A stretch of DNA of 14,237 nt from Anaerolineae bacterium (GCA_016783285.1 JADHWW010000152.1:1-14237), one strand, 5' to 3'; counted from the stretch's first letter, positions 1 to 7,256 are shown. Made by a program: numbers and translations. Notes: a model not told the origin generated them from the letters alone.

Positions 1-138
1 TGTCCATCCCGGCTTACAACGGCGGCCTGTTCGACGACGGTGACAAGCCTCACCTGCGCGACGGCCACATCGCCGATGCATATCTCACCGAGGCTCTCTT
101 CGATCTGGCCTACATGCCCGCCGCCAGCGGACCTGCCA

Positions 139-171
139 CTCGCCATTCGCAATTCGCCGTTCGCCATTCGC
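139..171. repeat. TTCGCCATT-type microrepeat inside the methylase
   Basis: A run of near-identical 7- to 8-base units (CGCCATTCGC, AATTCGCC, GTTCGCCATTCGCC) is translated in frame as an Arg/His/Ser/Phe-rich stretch that interrupts the conserved N-terminal part of the methylase. A related unit (CGCCATTCACCATTCGTC) recurs in the same gene at 743-760. This is probably an inserted dispersed repeat rather than functional protein sequence. Confidence 0.6.
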
Positions 172-528
172 CCATTGACTACCGTGACCTCTCCGTGCAC
201 TACCTGGGCAGCCTCTACGAGGGAATGATAGAGTACCGGCTCCAGATCGCCGAGGAGACACTGTGGGCGCGGCGGGATCGCAAGGCCAATCTTCGTTTCC
301 TGCGCACGGGCCAGGACGGCGCGCCCCGGAGAACCGACGAGGAGATCAAGCCGGGCAGTGTCTACTTTTCCCAGAGCCCCGGCGAGCGACGCGCCACCGG
401 CACCTACTACACCCCAGAGTACATCGTGGACTATATCGTGCGCCAGACGGTGGCGCGCGGACTGGAGGAACGACGGGCGCCGCTGGAGGCGAAACTGGCC
501 GGCTGGCTGGAGGAGATCGCCGCTGTGC

Positions 529-561
529 AGACTTCCAAAGTCTCTGAGACTTTGGAAGTCT
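529..561. repeat. AGACTTCC-family inverted repeat in the methylase
   Basis: AGACTTCCAAAGTCT (529-543), spacer CTG, then AGACTTTGGAAGTCT (547-561). The two 15-base arms are perfect reverse complements and each arm is itself nearly palindromic. The 33-nt unit adds about 11 codons (TSKVSETLEVS) without breaking the frame. The same core, AGACTTCCGAAGTCT, occurs at 4399-4413 and 4483-4497, so this is a dispersed family. Confidence 0.85.
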
Positions 562-740
562 CACGGATGCAGCGCACCGCCGACGAGGAACTCTTACGCT
601 TCGTCGAGGAGCAGGTGCTGACTTTCCAGGTATGCGACCCGGCGATGGGCAGCGGCCACTTTCTGGTCAACGCCGCCCATCAGATCACCAACTTTATCGT
701 GGAAACCCTGCACTTGATCCCCTGGGAGAGACCTGCCGCC

Positions 741-786
741 GCTCGCCATTCACCATTCGTCACTTGTACTGAGCCCAGTCGAAGTA
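741..786. repeat. Composite repeat (TTCGCC-like plus CTGAGC..GTCGAAG)
   Basis: A CGCCATTC-type microrepeat is followed at 767-786 by TACTGAGCCCAGTCGAAGTA, an imperfect palindrome of the CTGAGC/GTCGAAG family also found at 3820, 4323, 4968 and 10241. It encodes an odd insertion (about AAARHSPFVTCTEPSRSI) between two conserved methylase blocks, in frame. Confidence 0.65.
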
Positions 787-1265
787 TTCGCCCTTTGCCT
801 TCAATTGACGCCGACCCGGTGGCCTGGCGGCGGCGCGTGGTGGAGCGTTGCCTGTACGGGGTGGACTTGAGCCTGATGGCGGTCGAACTGGCCAAACTGA
901 GCCTGTGGCTGGCCAGCGTGGCCCAGGGCAAGCCACTCTCGTTCCTGGACCACCACCTACGCCGGGGCAACAGCCTGGTCGGCGCCCGGCTGGAGGACTT
1001 GGCGGCGGCGCTGGTGGGGACGCCCCCCACCGGCCCATCGCGCCGGGAGCGCAAGGCACGGGAGGCGGGGCAACTTTCGATGCTAGCAGTCTGTCGGAGT
1101 GAAAAGTGCGATAACATCACCACTATCGAGAAAGTGATGGGAATTCCTGCAATAACGCAGCATAGCAATACGTGTGATTGCTATGTCACTGGCAAGCAAG
1201 GACTATGTGCATAGAACAGATATTTACCCCAAAAGTTGTACCACTTGAGGCTGTGTTTATTGTGA

Positions 1266-2243
1266 CCTCATCCTCACAATTTCCACTGCCGATCAGTGTA
1301 TGCAGAGGGGTTCTGTTGCAAGATCTCTGCACGTATCTTGAATACTGCCATTTGCGATGCAGTCATATCACAGTGCACTTACCCAGAACTGACTGACCGG
1401 GTGCTGGAGAATCTCACGAAAGAGTATCAGCAAGCACGGGAGCAGGCTGCATCGTACAGGCGAGAACTGAAGCGATTAGAGCGGGAGGTAGAGAACCTTG
1501 AACACAACTTTATACTCAAACTCTCACTTGAACGTGCAGTCTGGATTGAGCGCGAGATTGAGGAACGAATGAAGAGAATCGCAGAGATGGCCTCTCTGGG
1601 GAATAGTCCTGTAGGCCGAATGGTTGGGCCGAAAGTTACCGATGAGGATATAGAGTTAGTCAGAAACTTCCTTGCGGATCTCCAAATCGGATGGGACGTG
1701 CAACCTAATGATCTCAAGAACACATTCCTTGGCCTTGTACTTGAGCGTGTCGTCATCTACCCTGATGAGAAAGCGATCCGGGCAGAGATATTCTGGCGAA
1801 CGGGACTGAGACAAGAGATCCTAATCCATCGACGGCACCGAAAGCGGAGATGGACCAAAGCCGAGGATGCACTACTACACGAGCACTTTGAGACTGCGCC
1901 GGTCCTTGAGCTCTTGGAGATGTTTCCTGGACACGGTTGGAGCTCTATCTATCAGCACGCACATGCCAAACTAGATTTGGCACGACCTGATATGACGGGG
2001 GGAGCAGGAAGACGAGAGGAACAACTACAGCGCTGGACAGAGAAGGAGGATGCCCTTCTTCGTAAGTACTACGATGACGAGATTACGTGGGCTGAACTTA
2101 CCAACCGGGTGGATAGGCCACCAAGAGCGTTTCGTGCCCGTGCCCATCGGCTCGGGCTATGCCGCAAGCCGCAAGCTCAATGGGAGTGGTTGGATAAAGG
2201 ATTGATGGGAACTATGGCAGACTTGTCTGCGCCGCCAGCGTGA
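1266..2243 (+). pseudogene. Large serine recombinase, C-terminal remnant with two SANT-like domains
   Basis: The frame is open from 1266, just after TGA at 1263-1265. It begins inside the recombinase zinc ribbon: FHCRSVYAEGFCCKISARIL supplies the second cysteine pair. A long charged coiled coil follows (about 1400-1580), then an IYPDEKAIRAEIFWRTG strand typical of large serine recombinases. The catalytic N-terminal domain with its serine, and the first zinc-ribbon half, are not visible upstream in any frame, so this cannot be an active integrase. The C-terminus carries two Myb/SANT-like modules, RRWTKAEDALLHEHF (from about 1846) and QRWTEKEDALLRKYY (from about 2028), each ending in an ARAHxLxL-type helix. 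The segment is visibly AT-richer than its flanks. The last codons run past the comEC breakpoint, so the true C-terminus is uncertain. Confidence 0.75.
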
Positions 2244-3390
2244 CGATGAGTGCCTCGTTGATCAAGCCAACGGTCTTCTGGGCCCGTTCGGCAGAAGTGA
2301 CGCGCGTCAGTGACCGCTCAAAGATATGCTCCAGTGGCTCGGTGTAGAGCACCAATCCCATTGTGGCGGCGAAACTGAGTTGGAAGCCCACGTCCCACAG
2401 CGTGTAGGGGTTCAGCGCCGTCATCACGATGGCAGCTGCGGCGAGGGAGGCGGGGGCGAACGTGCCGCGCCCCAGGCGCTGGCCCCACAAGTAGAGAATG
2501 CCCATCAACGCCGCCCGCACCACCGCCGCCGACGCGCCGACAAATATCGTGTAGACCACCACGCCCGCGATCGCTACCCAGACCGCCCGCCGCTGGCCGA
2601 ACAGCCGTTGCGCCAGACCGGCAAAGATGCCGGCGATGATCGTGATATTGAACCCGGAGATGGCAATGATGTGGGTCGTGCCGGTGGCGGAAAAATCGTC
2701 CATCAGGTCGGCCGGGATGCCCGTCTCCACGCCCAGCAGGATGCCAGTCAGCAACGCCGCCTGCGGCTCCGGGAGAAACTGCGCGATGGTGGATTGGGCG
2801 TGCCGCTTGAAGACAAAAAGGTGGTACAGGATGGGGCTGGCCTGGTTTTCGGCTACTAGCGTGACCTGGGCGCGGCGGATCAGGGAGTGGATACCCTGGC
2901 GGGCCAGGTACTCCTGGTAGGAGAACTCCTCGAAGACGGGCGGTGTCTCCAGCAGCCCTTTGACCAAAATGCGGTTGCCGTAGTGACGCTGGGGATAGAG
3001 ATCGGCCTTGACCAGCACCAAACTCTCGACTTGCAGCTCCGTGCCGTCGGGCAGGGCCAGCCGTTCGGCCCGCACGCGCAGGTTGGTGTAGTACTCACGC
3101 TCGTCCGGCTCTCCCACGACGACGCCCTCAATCGTCACCCAGCCGGCGTCGTTGTAGGTCGCGAGTGTGGTCTCGTCGAGATGGGGCCGGGCGAGGAGCA
3201 GGCGGCCCGCGCCCAGGGCCAGCATCATCACGCACAGCGCGCCTGGCCGGACGCGGTTATCATCCCGCCACAGCAACAGGCCGAGGAGCGCCGCCAGCCC
3301 CAGCACGGGCAGTGCTTGCCAGGGCAGGTTGACCGCCTGCGCGAGCGCGATGCCTGCGTGCCAGGCCACAGCGAGGTAGACGAGGATCAT
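2212..3390 (-). pseudogene. comEC: ComEC/Rec2 competence DNA-uptake channel, 3' truncated
   Basis: ComEC is the inner-membrane channel that carries transforming single-stranded DNA into the cell. Residues 1-70 are hydrophobic helices, about 70-190 fit the ComEC OB-fold-like domain (TIEGVVVGEPDERE), and 200-388 are the polytopic competence domain (LLTGILLGVETGIP, then THIIAISGFNITIIAG, then VGASAAVVRAALMG). Homology ends near LAAQ (about position 2226), in the middle of the membrane domain, where the recombinase-bearing segment begins. The rest of the channel and the C-terminal metallo-beta-lactamase-like domain are missing; full-length ComEC is usually 700-850 residues. The ATG start is preceded by a weak ribosome-binding site and a good promoter. 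The truncated product is unlikely to work in DNA uptake. Confidence 0.88.
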
Positions 3391-3436
3391 AGGGCTGTCC
3401 TACGAGCGAAGCGTTCCCGTTTTTCTGACACGGCCC

Positions 3437-3465
3437 AGTATAGCGCAACTTGGCACGGAGGTCAA
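3437..3465 (-). promoter_or_regulatory. Sigma-70-type promoter for comEC
   Basis: On the minus strand, TTGACC (3460-3465) is followed by a 17-nt spacer and TATACT (3437-3442). This places the transcription start about 40 nt before the comEC ATG. The comEC-transposase gap of roughly 100 bases (3391-3488) holds nothing else recognisable. Confidence 0.6.
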
Positions 3466-3819
3466 TTGCGGGAGAGGGAGCGTTGCGCCTATGGGACAAG
3501 CCCCCGTAGAGTTCCGGGCGGCCATCCGAGCAATTGTCCCCGCACGACTCGGGCAATGGGCATGTGACTGATGTTCGTAGCCAGCCAGCTCCAGGGGACA
3601 TTTGCCGCGAATGTCCAGTTTTCGTCCTTTCACCGGCCGGTTGTCTTTGGCGAAAGGAGTGAAGCGATAGGTCAGTTCAAACAGGTGCAGATACTTCCGC
3701 GCCGTTTCAATGCCGTCGAAGCCGCACATGTTCTGATAGTGCTGGTCGAAGCGGCGATTGACCAGTTCCACCGTGTTGTTGGTCAGCGGGATGAGTGGGT
3801 TCTCAATCGCGTTGACCAA

Positions 3820-3842
3820 CCCTTCGACAAGCTCAGGACAGG
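3820..3842. repeat. CCTGAGC..GTCGAAGG repeat, frameshifting the transposase
   Basis: On the plus strand the unit reads CCCTTCGACAAGCTCAGG plus ACAGG. The core CCTGAGCTTGTCGAAGG (minus-strand sense) is a recurrent dispersed repeat within this window. It separates the two halves of the transposase, and its 23-nt length accounts precisely for the frame offset between them. Confidence 0.8.
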
Positions 3843-4322
3843 TTTGGGATAGTGGCGCTCCAGAAAGTCAAAGATGCGTCGAGCATCAGGCATCAGGGCC
3901 ACATACTCCTCTTTCAGGGCCATCACTTCCCGATACCATTTGTTCACCGTCTTTCTGGCCTTGGCATTAAAGATCGCGTAGATTTGATCCTTGAGGGTCA
4001 CGGCCTCGGGGTGGGTCTCGGCATAGTCGTTGCCGTAGACGTCCTTGACCAGTCGCTGCGCCCACTGCAAGGCATGGAAGACACACTCGTGATGCTTCGC
4101 CTTGGGGAACACGGTACGGATGGGCTCATCGTAATCCTGACACATATCGGTGACGATGACTCGTGGGCAGTAGCCTTTGGCTTTGAGCGCTTGCAGGAAA
4201 GCGCGGGCCTCCTTCTTGCCGTTGTAGGGATAGATGGCGATATGCAACAAGTCGTAGGTGAAGACATCCACCGCCATATAGACGTACATCCAGCGCTTGC
4301 GTTTGCCGGCGGGCTTGTCGTT

Positions 4323-4342
4323 CCCTTCGACAGGCTCAGGAC
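4323..4342. repeat. CCTGAGC..GTCGAAGG repeat, in frame in the transposase
   Basis: CCCTTCGACAGGCTCAGGAC differs from the core of the 3820 copy (CCCTTCGACAAGCTCAGGAC) by a single base. It encodes PEPVEG between KRR and NDKPAGK, where the transposase keeps its frame. Confidence 0.75.
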
Positions 4343-4398
4343 GGCGCTTGGGTACCAGTACCCACTTCTCGTCCACCCCCACTACCCCGCTGAAATTA

Positions 4399-4497
4399 AG
4401 ACTTCGGAAGTCTGCCGCCGAAGAGTTCGAAGGCAAAATTGGCTCGAAATTACTTCAAAAACCGTTAGAGAGAGTACTTCTGAGACTTCCGAAGTCT
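4399..4497. repeat. Pair of inverted AGACTTCC-family repeats
   Basis: AGACTTCGGAAGTCT (4399-4413) and AGACTTCCGAAGTCT (4483-4497) are exact reverse complements separated by 69 nt. They sit at the point where the transposase loses its N-terminus. The same family forms the compact 33-nt unit at 529-561, here with a far longer middle. It may be a small mobile unit with terminal inverted repeats, or two separate insertions. Confidence 0.7.
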
Positions 4498-4665
4498 GTT
4501 CCGCCCTTAACTAAGTGGCATTGGGGTTAAACCGCTGCTTCCCGCCACATATTGGGGCAAAATCACACCTTCCAGCTCCCTGCTTCAAATCGCGACCTCA
4601 TTCCCTTTGTCCCAAACGTGAAACGCTCTCCTGTTGTTCCCCATCTTTGTCCTGCCCTTACACGG

Positions 4666-4833
4666 CTGGCGGAAGGCCCCATGGTCGCCGCGCAACTCAC
4701 CGACGTGGACGCCGACCAGGTTCGCATCGGGATGTCGGTGGAAATGGTGACGCGCAAGTTGCAAAGGGGTGGCGAGCAGGGCACGATCATCTACGGCTAC
4801 AAGTTCCGGCCGGCCATCAGGCACGCGGCCTGA
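4666..4833 (+). pseudogene. DUF35 OB-fold protein, C-terminal fragment
   Basis: The last 55 codons read like the end of a Zn-ribbon/OB-fold (DUF35) acyl-CoA-associated protein: MVAAQLTDVD, then VRIGMSVEMVTRK, then GTIIYGYKFRP. Such proteins partner thiolases or HMG-CoA synthase-like enzymes, but no such gene is next to it. The N-terminal rubredoxin-like zinc ribbon is missing. Upstream codons in this frame look random, although the frame stays open back to 4552. The stop at 4831-4833 overlaps the 3' end of the convergent miaB by 17 bases. This is probably a decaying remnant. The stretch 4500-4665 shows no recognisable feature. Confidence 0.6.
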
Positions 4834-6277
4834 ACTCTTCAACTTTTCCAATCAGCGACCACGGCCCGGTCCAGGTGATGTGCACCTGGACCGTCCGCCC
4901 CTGCCAGTCCCGCTCATCCTCGAAGAAAACTAGTTTGTCGCTGCGGGTGCGTCCCCACCAGCGCCCTCTTCGACCTCGTTCAGGGCAGGCCTTCTTCCGC
5001 CCCTCGACGAGCACCTCGACTGTCTCCCCCAGCAAGTGTCCGTTGATCTCGGCGACGATCTCGGCTTGCAGGTCGTCGAGTGCCTTGCGGCGGCGCTCCT
5101 TCTCCTCCGGCGGCACGTCGTCGGGGAGACGGCGGGCGGCCAGGGTTTGCGGGCGGGGGGAGTAGCGGGCGATGTGGGCCTTGTCCAGTTCCAGTTCGGC
5201 CAGCAAGTCGTAGGTGCGTTGGAACTGGGTCTCTGTCTCGCCGGGGAAGCCGACGATGATATCAGTGGCGATGGAGACTTGGTTGGTTGGTTTGTTGGTT
5301 GGTTGGTTCGTTGGTTGGTTGGTTCGTTGGTTGGTTTGTTGGGGGAAGCGGGCGCGGATGCGCGCGATCAGGCTCCGGTAGTCGTCGGCGGTGTAGCCGC
5401 GCCGCATCTGGGCCAGCACTGCGTCGTCGCCGGCCTGCACCGGCACCTCGATGTGCTCGCACACCTTGGGCAACTCCGCCACCGCGTCGAGCAACTCGTC
5501 CGCCATCCAACTCGGGTGCGAGGTGAGGAAGCGGATGCGCTGGAGGCCTTCGATCTCGTGGAGATGGTGCAGCAGATCTGCCAGGGGAGAAACCAGGTTT
5601 TTCGGAAAAAACCTGGTTTCTAAGCCGTACCGGTCCACGATCTGCCCCAGTAGCGTGATCTCTTTCACTCCCTGCGCCACCAGTGCCCGTGCCTCGGCTA
5701 AGATCTCCTCAACGGAGCGGCTGCGCTCGGGGCCACGGCGGTAGGGGATGATGCAAAAACTGCAGGCGTGAGAGCAGCCCAGGACGATGGGGACGTAGGC
5801 CGAGACCAGACGGCCGCGTTCGCGGGCTGGGAGAAGCAAGTCGCCGTCTTGCAGGCGGTAGCGGCGGGCGGCCTCTGCTGCTTCCAGCGCCCGACCCTCG
5901 TCCACCAGACCCCGCGCGGCCAGATAGTCCAGCAGCGGCCCCGGCTCCGAAGGCGGCATAAAGACATCCACCCACGGGAAGCGGTGGCGCAGCGGGGCCG
6001 GGTCGCGCAGGCCCACCAGGCAGCCCATCAGCCCAATGACCGTCTCCGGCCTCCGTTTCTTCAGCGGTTTCAGCGATCCCAACCGCCCGTAGGCCTTGTT
6101 CTCGGCCGACTGGCGCACGACGCAGGTGTTGAGCACGACGACGTCCGCCTCTTCGGCGCGGTCGGCGGGCGCGTACCCCAGCCGCTCCAGCGCCGAGGCC
6201 AGGCGGCGCGAGTCGGCCACGTTCATCTGACAACCAAGATTCCAGATATAGTACTTCACACTGTCATTGTAACGCAT
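4817..6277 (-). CDS. miaB: tRNA 2-methylthio-N6-isopentenyladenosine synthase (MiaB-type radical SAM)
   Basis: Cytoplasmic radical-SAM methylthiotransferase expected to add a methylthio group to position 2 of modified A37 in tRNAs. The N-terminal UPF0004 domain provides the auxiliary cluster cysteines C16 (NLGCQMN), C52 (LNTCVV) and C86 (MGCLVG). The radical-SAM CxxxCxxC is C168/C172/C175 (GCSHACSFC), and the TRAM domain is about residues 420-482. At 486 residues it is some 40 longer than usual MiaB. The excess is three in-frame repeat-derived insertions: residues about 219-231 (hairpin), 313-333 (TNQP repeats) and 430-439 (ACPERGRRG). All catalytic motifs are intact, so it may still work. 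The start overlaps the end of the upstream SDR gene by 14 bases, which implies one operon. MiaB, rather than RimO or MtaB, is the best reading but rests on motif style. Confidence 0.88.
   Translation of the reverse strand: MRYNDSVKYYIWNLGCQMNVADSRRLASALERLGYAPADRAEEADVVVLNTCVVRQSAENKAYGRLGSLKPLKKRRPETVIGLMGCLVGLRDPAPLRHRFPWVDVFMPPSEPGPLLDYLAARGLVDEGRALEAAEAARRYRLQDGDLLLPARERGRLVSAYVPIVLGCSHACSFCIIPYRRGPERSRSVEEILAEARALVAQGVKEITLLGQIVDRYGLETRFFPKNLVSPLADLLHHLHEIEGLQRIRFLTSHPSWMADELLDAVAELPKVCEHIEVPVQAGDDAVLAQMRRGYTADDYRSLIARIRARFPQQTNQRTNQPTNQPTNKPTNQVSIATDIIVGFPGETETQFQRTYDLLAELELDKAHIARYSPRPQTLAARRLPDDVPPEEKERRRKALDDLQAEIVAEINGHLLGETVEVLVEGRKKACPERGRRGRWWGRTRSDKLVFFEDERDWQGRTVQVHITWTGPWSLIGKVEEFRPRA
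4963..4990. repeat. Divergent CTGAAC..GTCGAAG repeat in the miaB TRAM domain
   Basis: CTTCGACCTCGTTCAGG (4968-4984) matches the CTTCGACAAGCTCAGG family with changes in the centre. It adds about nine codons (ACPERGRRG) between EGRKK and GRWWGRTRSDK, which are adjacent in normal MiaB TRAM domains. Confidence 0.6.
5279..5343. repeat. Tetranucleotide TTGG tandem repeat inside miaB
   Basis: About 16 units of TTGG with TTTG or TTCG variants, in roughly 12-nt super-units. On the coding strand it gives TNQ(P/R/K) repeats at residues 313-333, immediately before VSIATDIIVGFPGE. One unit more or fewer would shift the miaB frame. The G-rich plus strand (GGTTGGTT...) could also form a two-tetrad G-quadruplex. 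Confidence 0.85.
5588..5621. repeat. Perfect 15-bp hairpin AGAAACCAGG... inside miaB
   Basis: AGAAACCAGGTTTTT (5588-5602), loop CGGA, then AAAAACCTGGTTTCT (5607-5621). The arms are exact reverse complements. It encodes ETRFFPKNLVS at about residues 220-230, between VDRYGL and PLADLL, which are normally close together in MiaB. This is a different repeat family from the others in the window. Confidence 0.85.
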
Positions 6278-7163
6278 CTGGGCGGGGCGTCAAGGAGCCC
6301 AGCACCTCATCCACTCCCGGCAACGGCGTGCACAGCAGCGCCCGCGCGCGGGAGCAATCGAGCGGGCCGTCGAGCGGGCGGCGGAGGCGGGGGAACCCCG
6401 CCCCTACCTCGCGGCAGCGGGCGGGAATGATTGAGCCGGGATCCAGACCGTGAAAGCGCAACAGCCGCACACCGAACTCGTAGCGCGAGAGGATTTGCGC
6501 CCCGGCCACGTGCAGCACGCCGGTATAGTCCAGCCCCGCCAGTTCGACCGCCGCCGCCGCCAGGCTCTCCACCCACACGGGGCAGCGCAACTCGTCGGTG
6601 AACAGGCGCACCGGCTTGCCAGCCTCCAGGTCGTCCACGATCCAGCGCACTTGCCGGGCCAGACGCGGCCGCCAGCCGTAGATGAGCGAAGTGCGCACGA
6701 TCACCGCCTCGGCGCCGGAAGCACGCACCTCCTCCTCGGCCAGCGCCTTGCTATGTCCGTAGGGCGTGATCGGCGACGGGGAATCGTCCTCGACGTAATT
6801 GCCCCGCTCGCCGTCAAAGACGACATCGGAGGAGATGTGGATCAATCGCGCGCGGTGGGCGGCAGCGGCGCGGGCGACGTGACCGCTACCGGCCGCGTTG
6901 GTCGCCTCGAAGTCGGCCCCGCCGTAGCCGGGATTGCACGCCGCTGTGTGCACGATGACCGCCGGGCGCACCTCGGCCACCAGCGCCGCCACCGCCGCCT
7001 CGTTCCGCACGTCCAACCGCCGCCAGATCGCGTTGGACTCGTCAACGGGGTGGGTGAAGTAAGTCGCGGTCACGTCCCAGCCGGTGCGGGCCAGTCGCAC
7101 GACCCACCCGCCCAGGTAGCCGCTGCCGCCGGTCACGAGTATTTTGGGTTTCGTCACTGCCAT
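6264..7163 (-). CDS. RmlD-like NAD(P)-dependent short-chain reductase
   Basis: Extended SDR of the dTDP-4-dehydrorhamnose reductase (RmlD)/MAT2B type. The nucleotide-binding motif is TGGSGYLGG at residues 11-19, the catalytic Ser region is SSDVVFDG at 111-118, and Y135-x3-K139 lies in PYGHSKA. Its 299 residues match the family. RmlD uses NAD(P)H to make dTDP-rhamnose, but no other rhamnose gene is nearby, so the substrate is open. I chose ATG at 7163 because GAGGA (7173-7177) lies 9 nt upstream; ATG 7172 and TTG 7187 are alternatives. It overlaps miaB by 14 bases and is probably co-transcribed from the extended -10 promoter near 7215. A GC-rich inverted repeat adds residues near 253-260. Confidence 0.85.
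   Translation of the reverse strand: MAVTKPKILVTGGSGYLGGWVVRLARTGWDVTATYFTHPVDESNAIWRRLDVRNEAAVAALVAEVRPAVIVHTAACNPGYGGADFEATNAAGSGHVARAAAAHRARLIHISSDVVFDGERGNYVEDDSPSPITPYGHSKALAEEEVRASGAEAVIVRTSLIYGWRPRLARQVRWIVDDLEAGKPVRLFTDELRCPVWVESLAAAAVELAGLDYTGVLHVAGAQILSRYEFGVRLLRFHGLDPGSIIPARCREVGAGFPRLRRPLDGPLDCSRARALLCTPLPGVDEVLGSLTPRPDALQ
6385..6407. repeat. GGCGGGG/CCCCGCC inverted repeat in the SDR gene
   Basis: GGCGGGG (6386-6392), loop GAA, CCCCGCC (6396-6402), then CCTAC. In minus-strand sense it reads GTAGGGGCGGGGTTCCCCCG. It encodes GAGFPRLR in a region where related reductases usually run straight into RPLDxxLDCSRA. Another likely in-frame repeat insertion, of a fourth family. Confidence 0.55.
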
Positions 7164-7214
7164 TATTGTCATTCCTCGACTGGACAAAGGTGGCTGTTTG
7201 GGAGTATCACGTCA

Positions 7215-7223
7215 AGTATACCA
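7215..7223 (-). promoter_or_regulatory. Extended -10 promoter for the SDR-miaB operon
   Basis: Minus-strand TGG-TATACT (7223 down to 7215) is an extended -10 element about 50 nt before the SDR start. No convincing -35 is present at 16-18 nt. It faces the promoter of the divergent methyltransferase gene; the two -10 regions share TACCACAG/CTGTGGTA in inverted orientation (7219-7226 and 7274-7281). Confidence 0.45.
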
Positions 7224-7256
7224 CAGTTGGGCAGATTCAGTACAGGCTGTAACGAT

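Larger units (their letters stand above)
3..1214 (+). pseudogene. Eco57I-like type IIG restriction/methylase, both ends missing
   Basis: The frame is open from the window edge, so the start lies upstream. The residues before position 180 (IPAYNGGLF, then a PIDYRDLSVHYLGSLYEG stretch) are typical of the Eco57I-type restriction enzyme/adenine methylase family, which both cuts and methylates DNA. The SAM-binding motif I, DPAMGSGHF, is at 636-662. The acidic-residue strand YGVDLSLMAVELAKLSLW is at 855-908. Family-like sequence stops at GQLSMLA (about 1085). The frame then runs through 42 unrelated codons to TAG at 1212-1214. The NPPY catalytic motif, normally downstream of this point, is absent, so the product should be inactive. 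Family members are usually around 1000 residues or more. Repeats are embedded in frame at 139-171, 529-561 and 741-786. The truncation is seen in sequence; family membership is recognised from motifs. Confidence 0.85.
3489..4436 (-). pseudogene. DDE transposase with C/H motif, two frameshifts and no N-terminus
   Basis: GVVGVDEKW gives the first Asp, VIVTDMCQDYDEP the second, and PLTNNTVELVNRRFDQHY the Glu. The CVFH stretch (HHECVFHALQW) matches the Cys/His signature of IS256/Mutator-like transposases, but I cannot name the IS family. The first frameshift falls at a 23-nt repeat (3820-3842); removing exactly 23 nt joins the frame ending in RHYPK to LVNAIENP. The second is near 3570: after CPLELAGY, dropping one base gives NISHMPIARVVRGQLLGWP and a stop at 3489-3491. 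A further repeat at 4323-4342 is in frame. The N-terminal DNA-binding part is absent. Just upstream of the DDE domain lies the inverted-repeat pair 4399-4497 and an in-frame stop. No terminal inverted repeats of an IS could be defined. Confidence 0.82.

Noticed and set aside
2326..3567. Plus-strand open frames opposite comEC
   Set aside because: Composition typical of antisense shadow; comEC motifs and promoter are clear on the minus strand.
3400..3819. Separate 139-residue protein beside the transposase
   Set aside because: It is the continuation of the same transposase after the 23-nt repeat; its TTG start is an artefact of the frameshift.
5279..5343. TTGG array as a CRISPR
   Set aside because: Units are 4 nt with no unique spacers, and it lies in frame within miaB.
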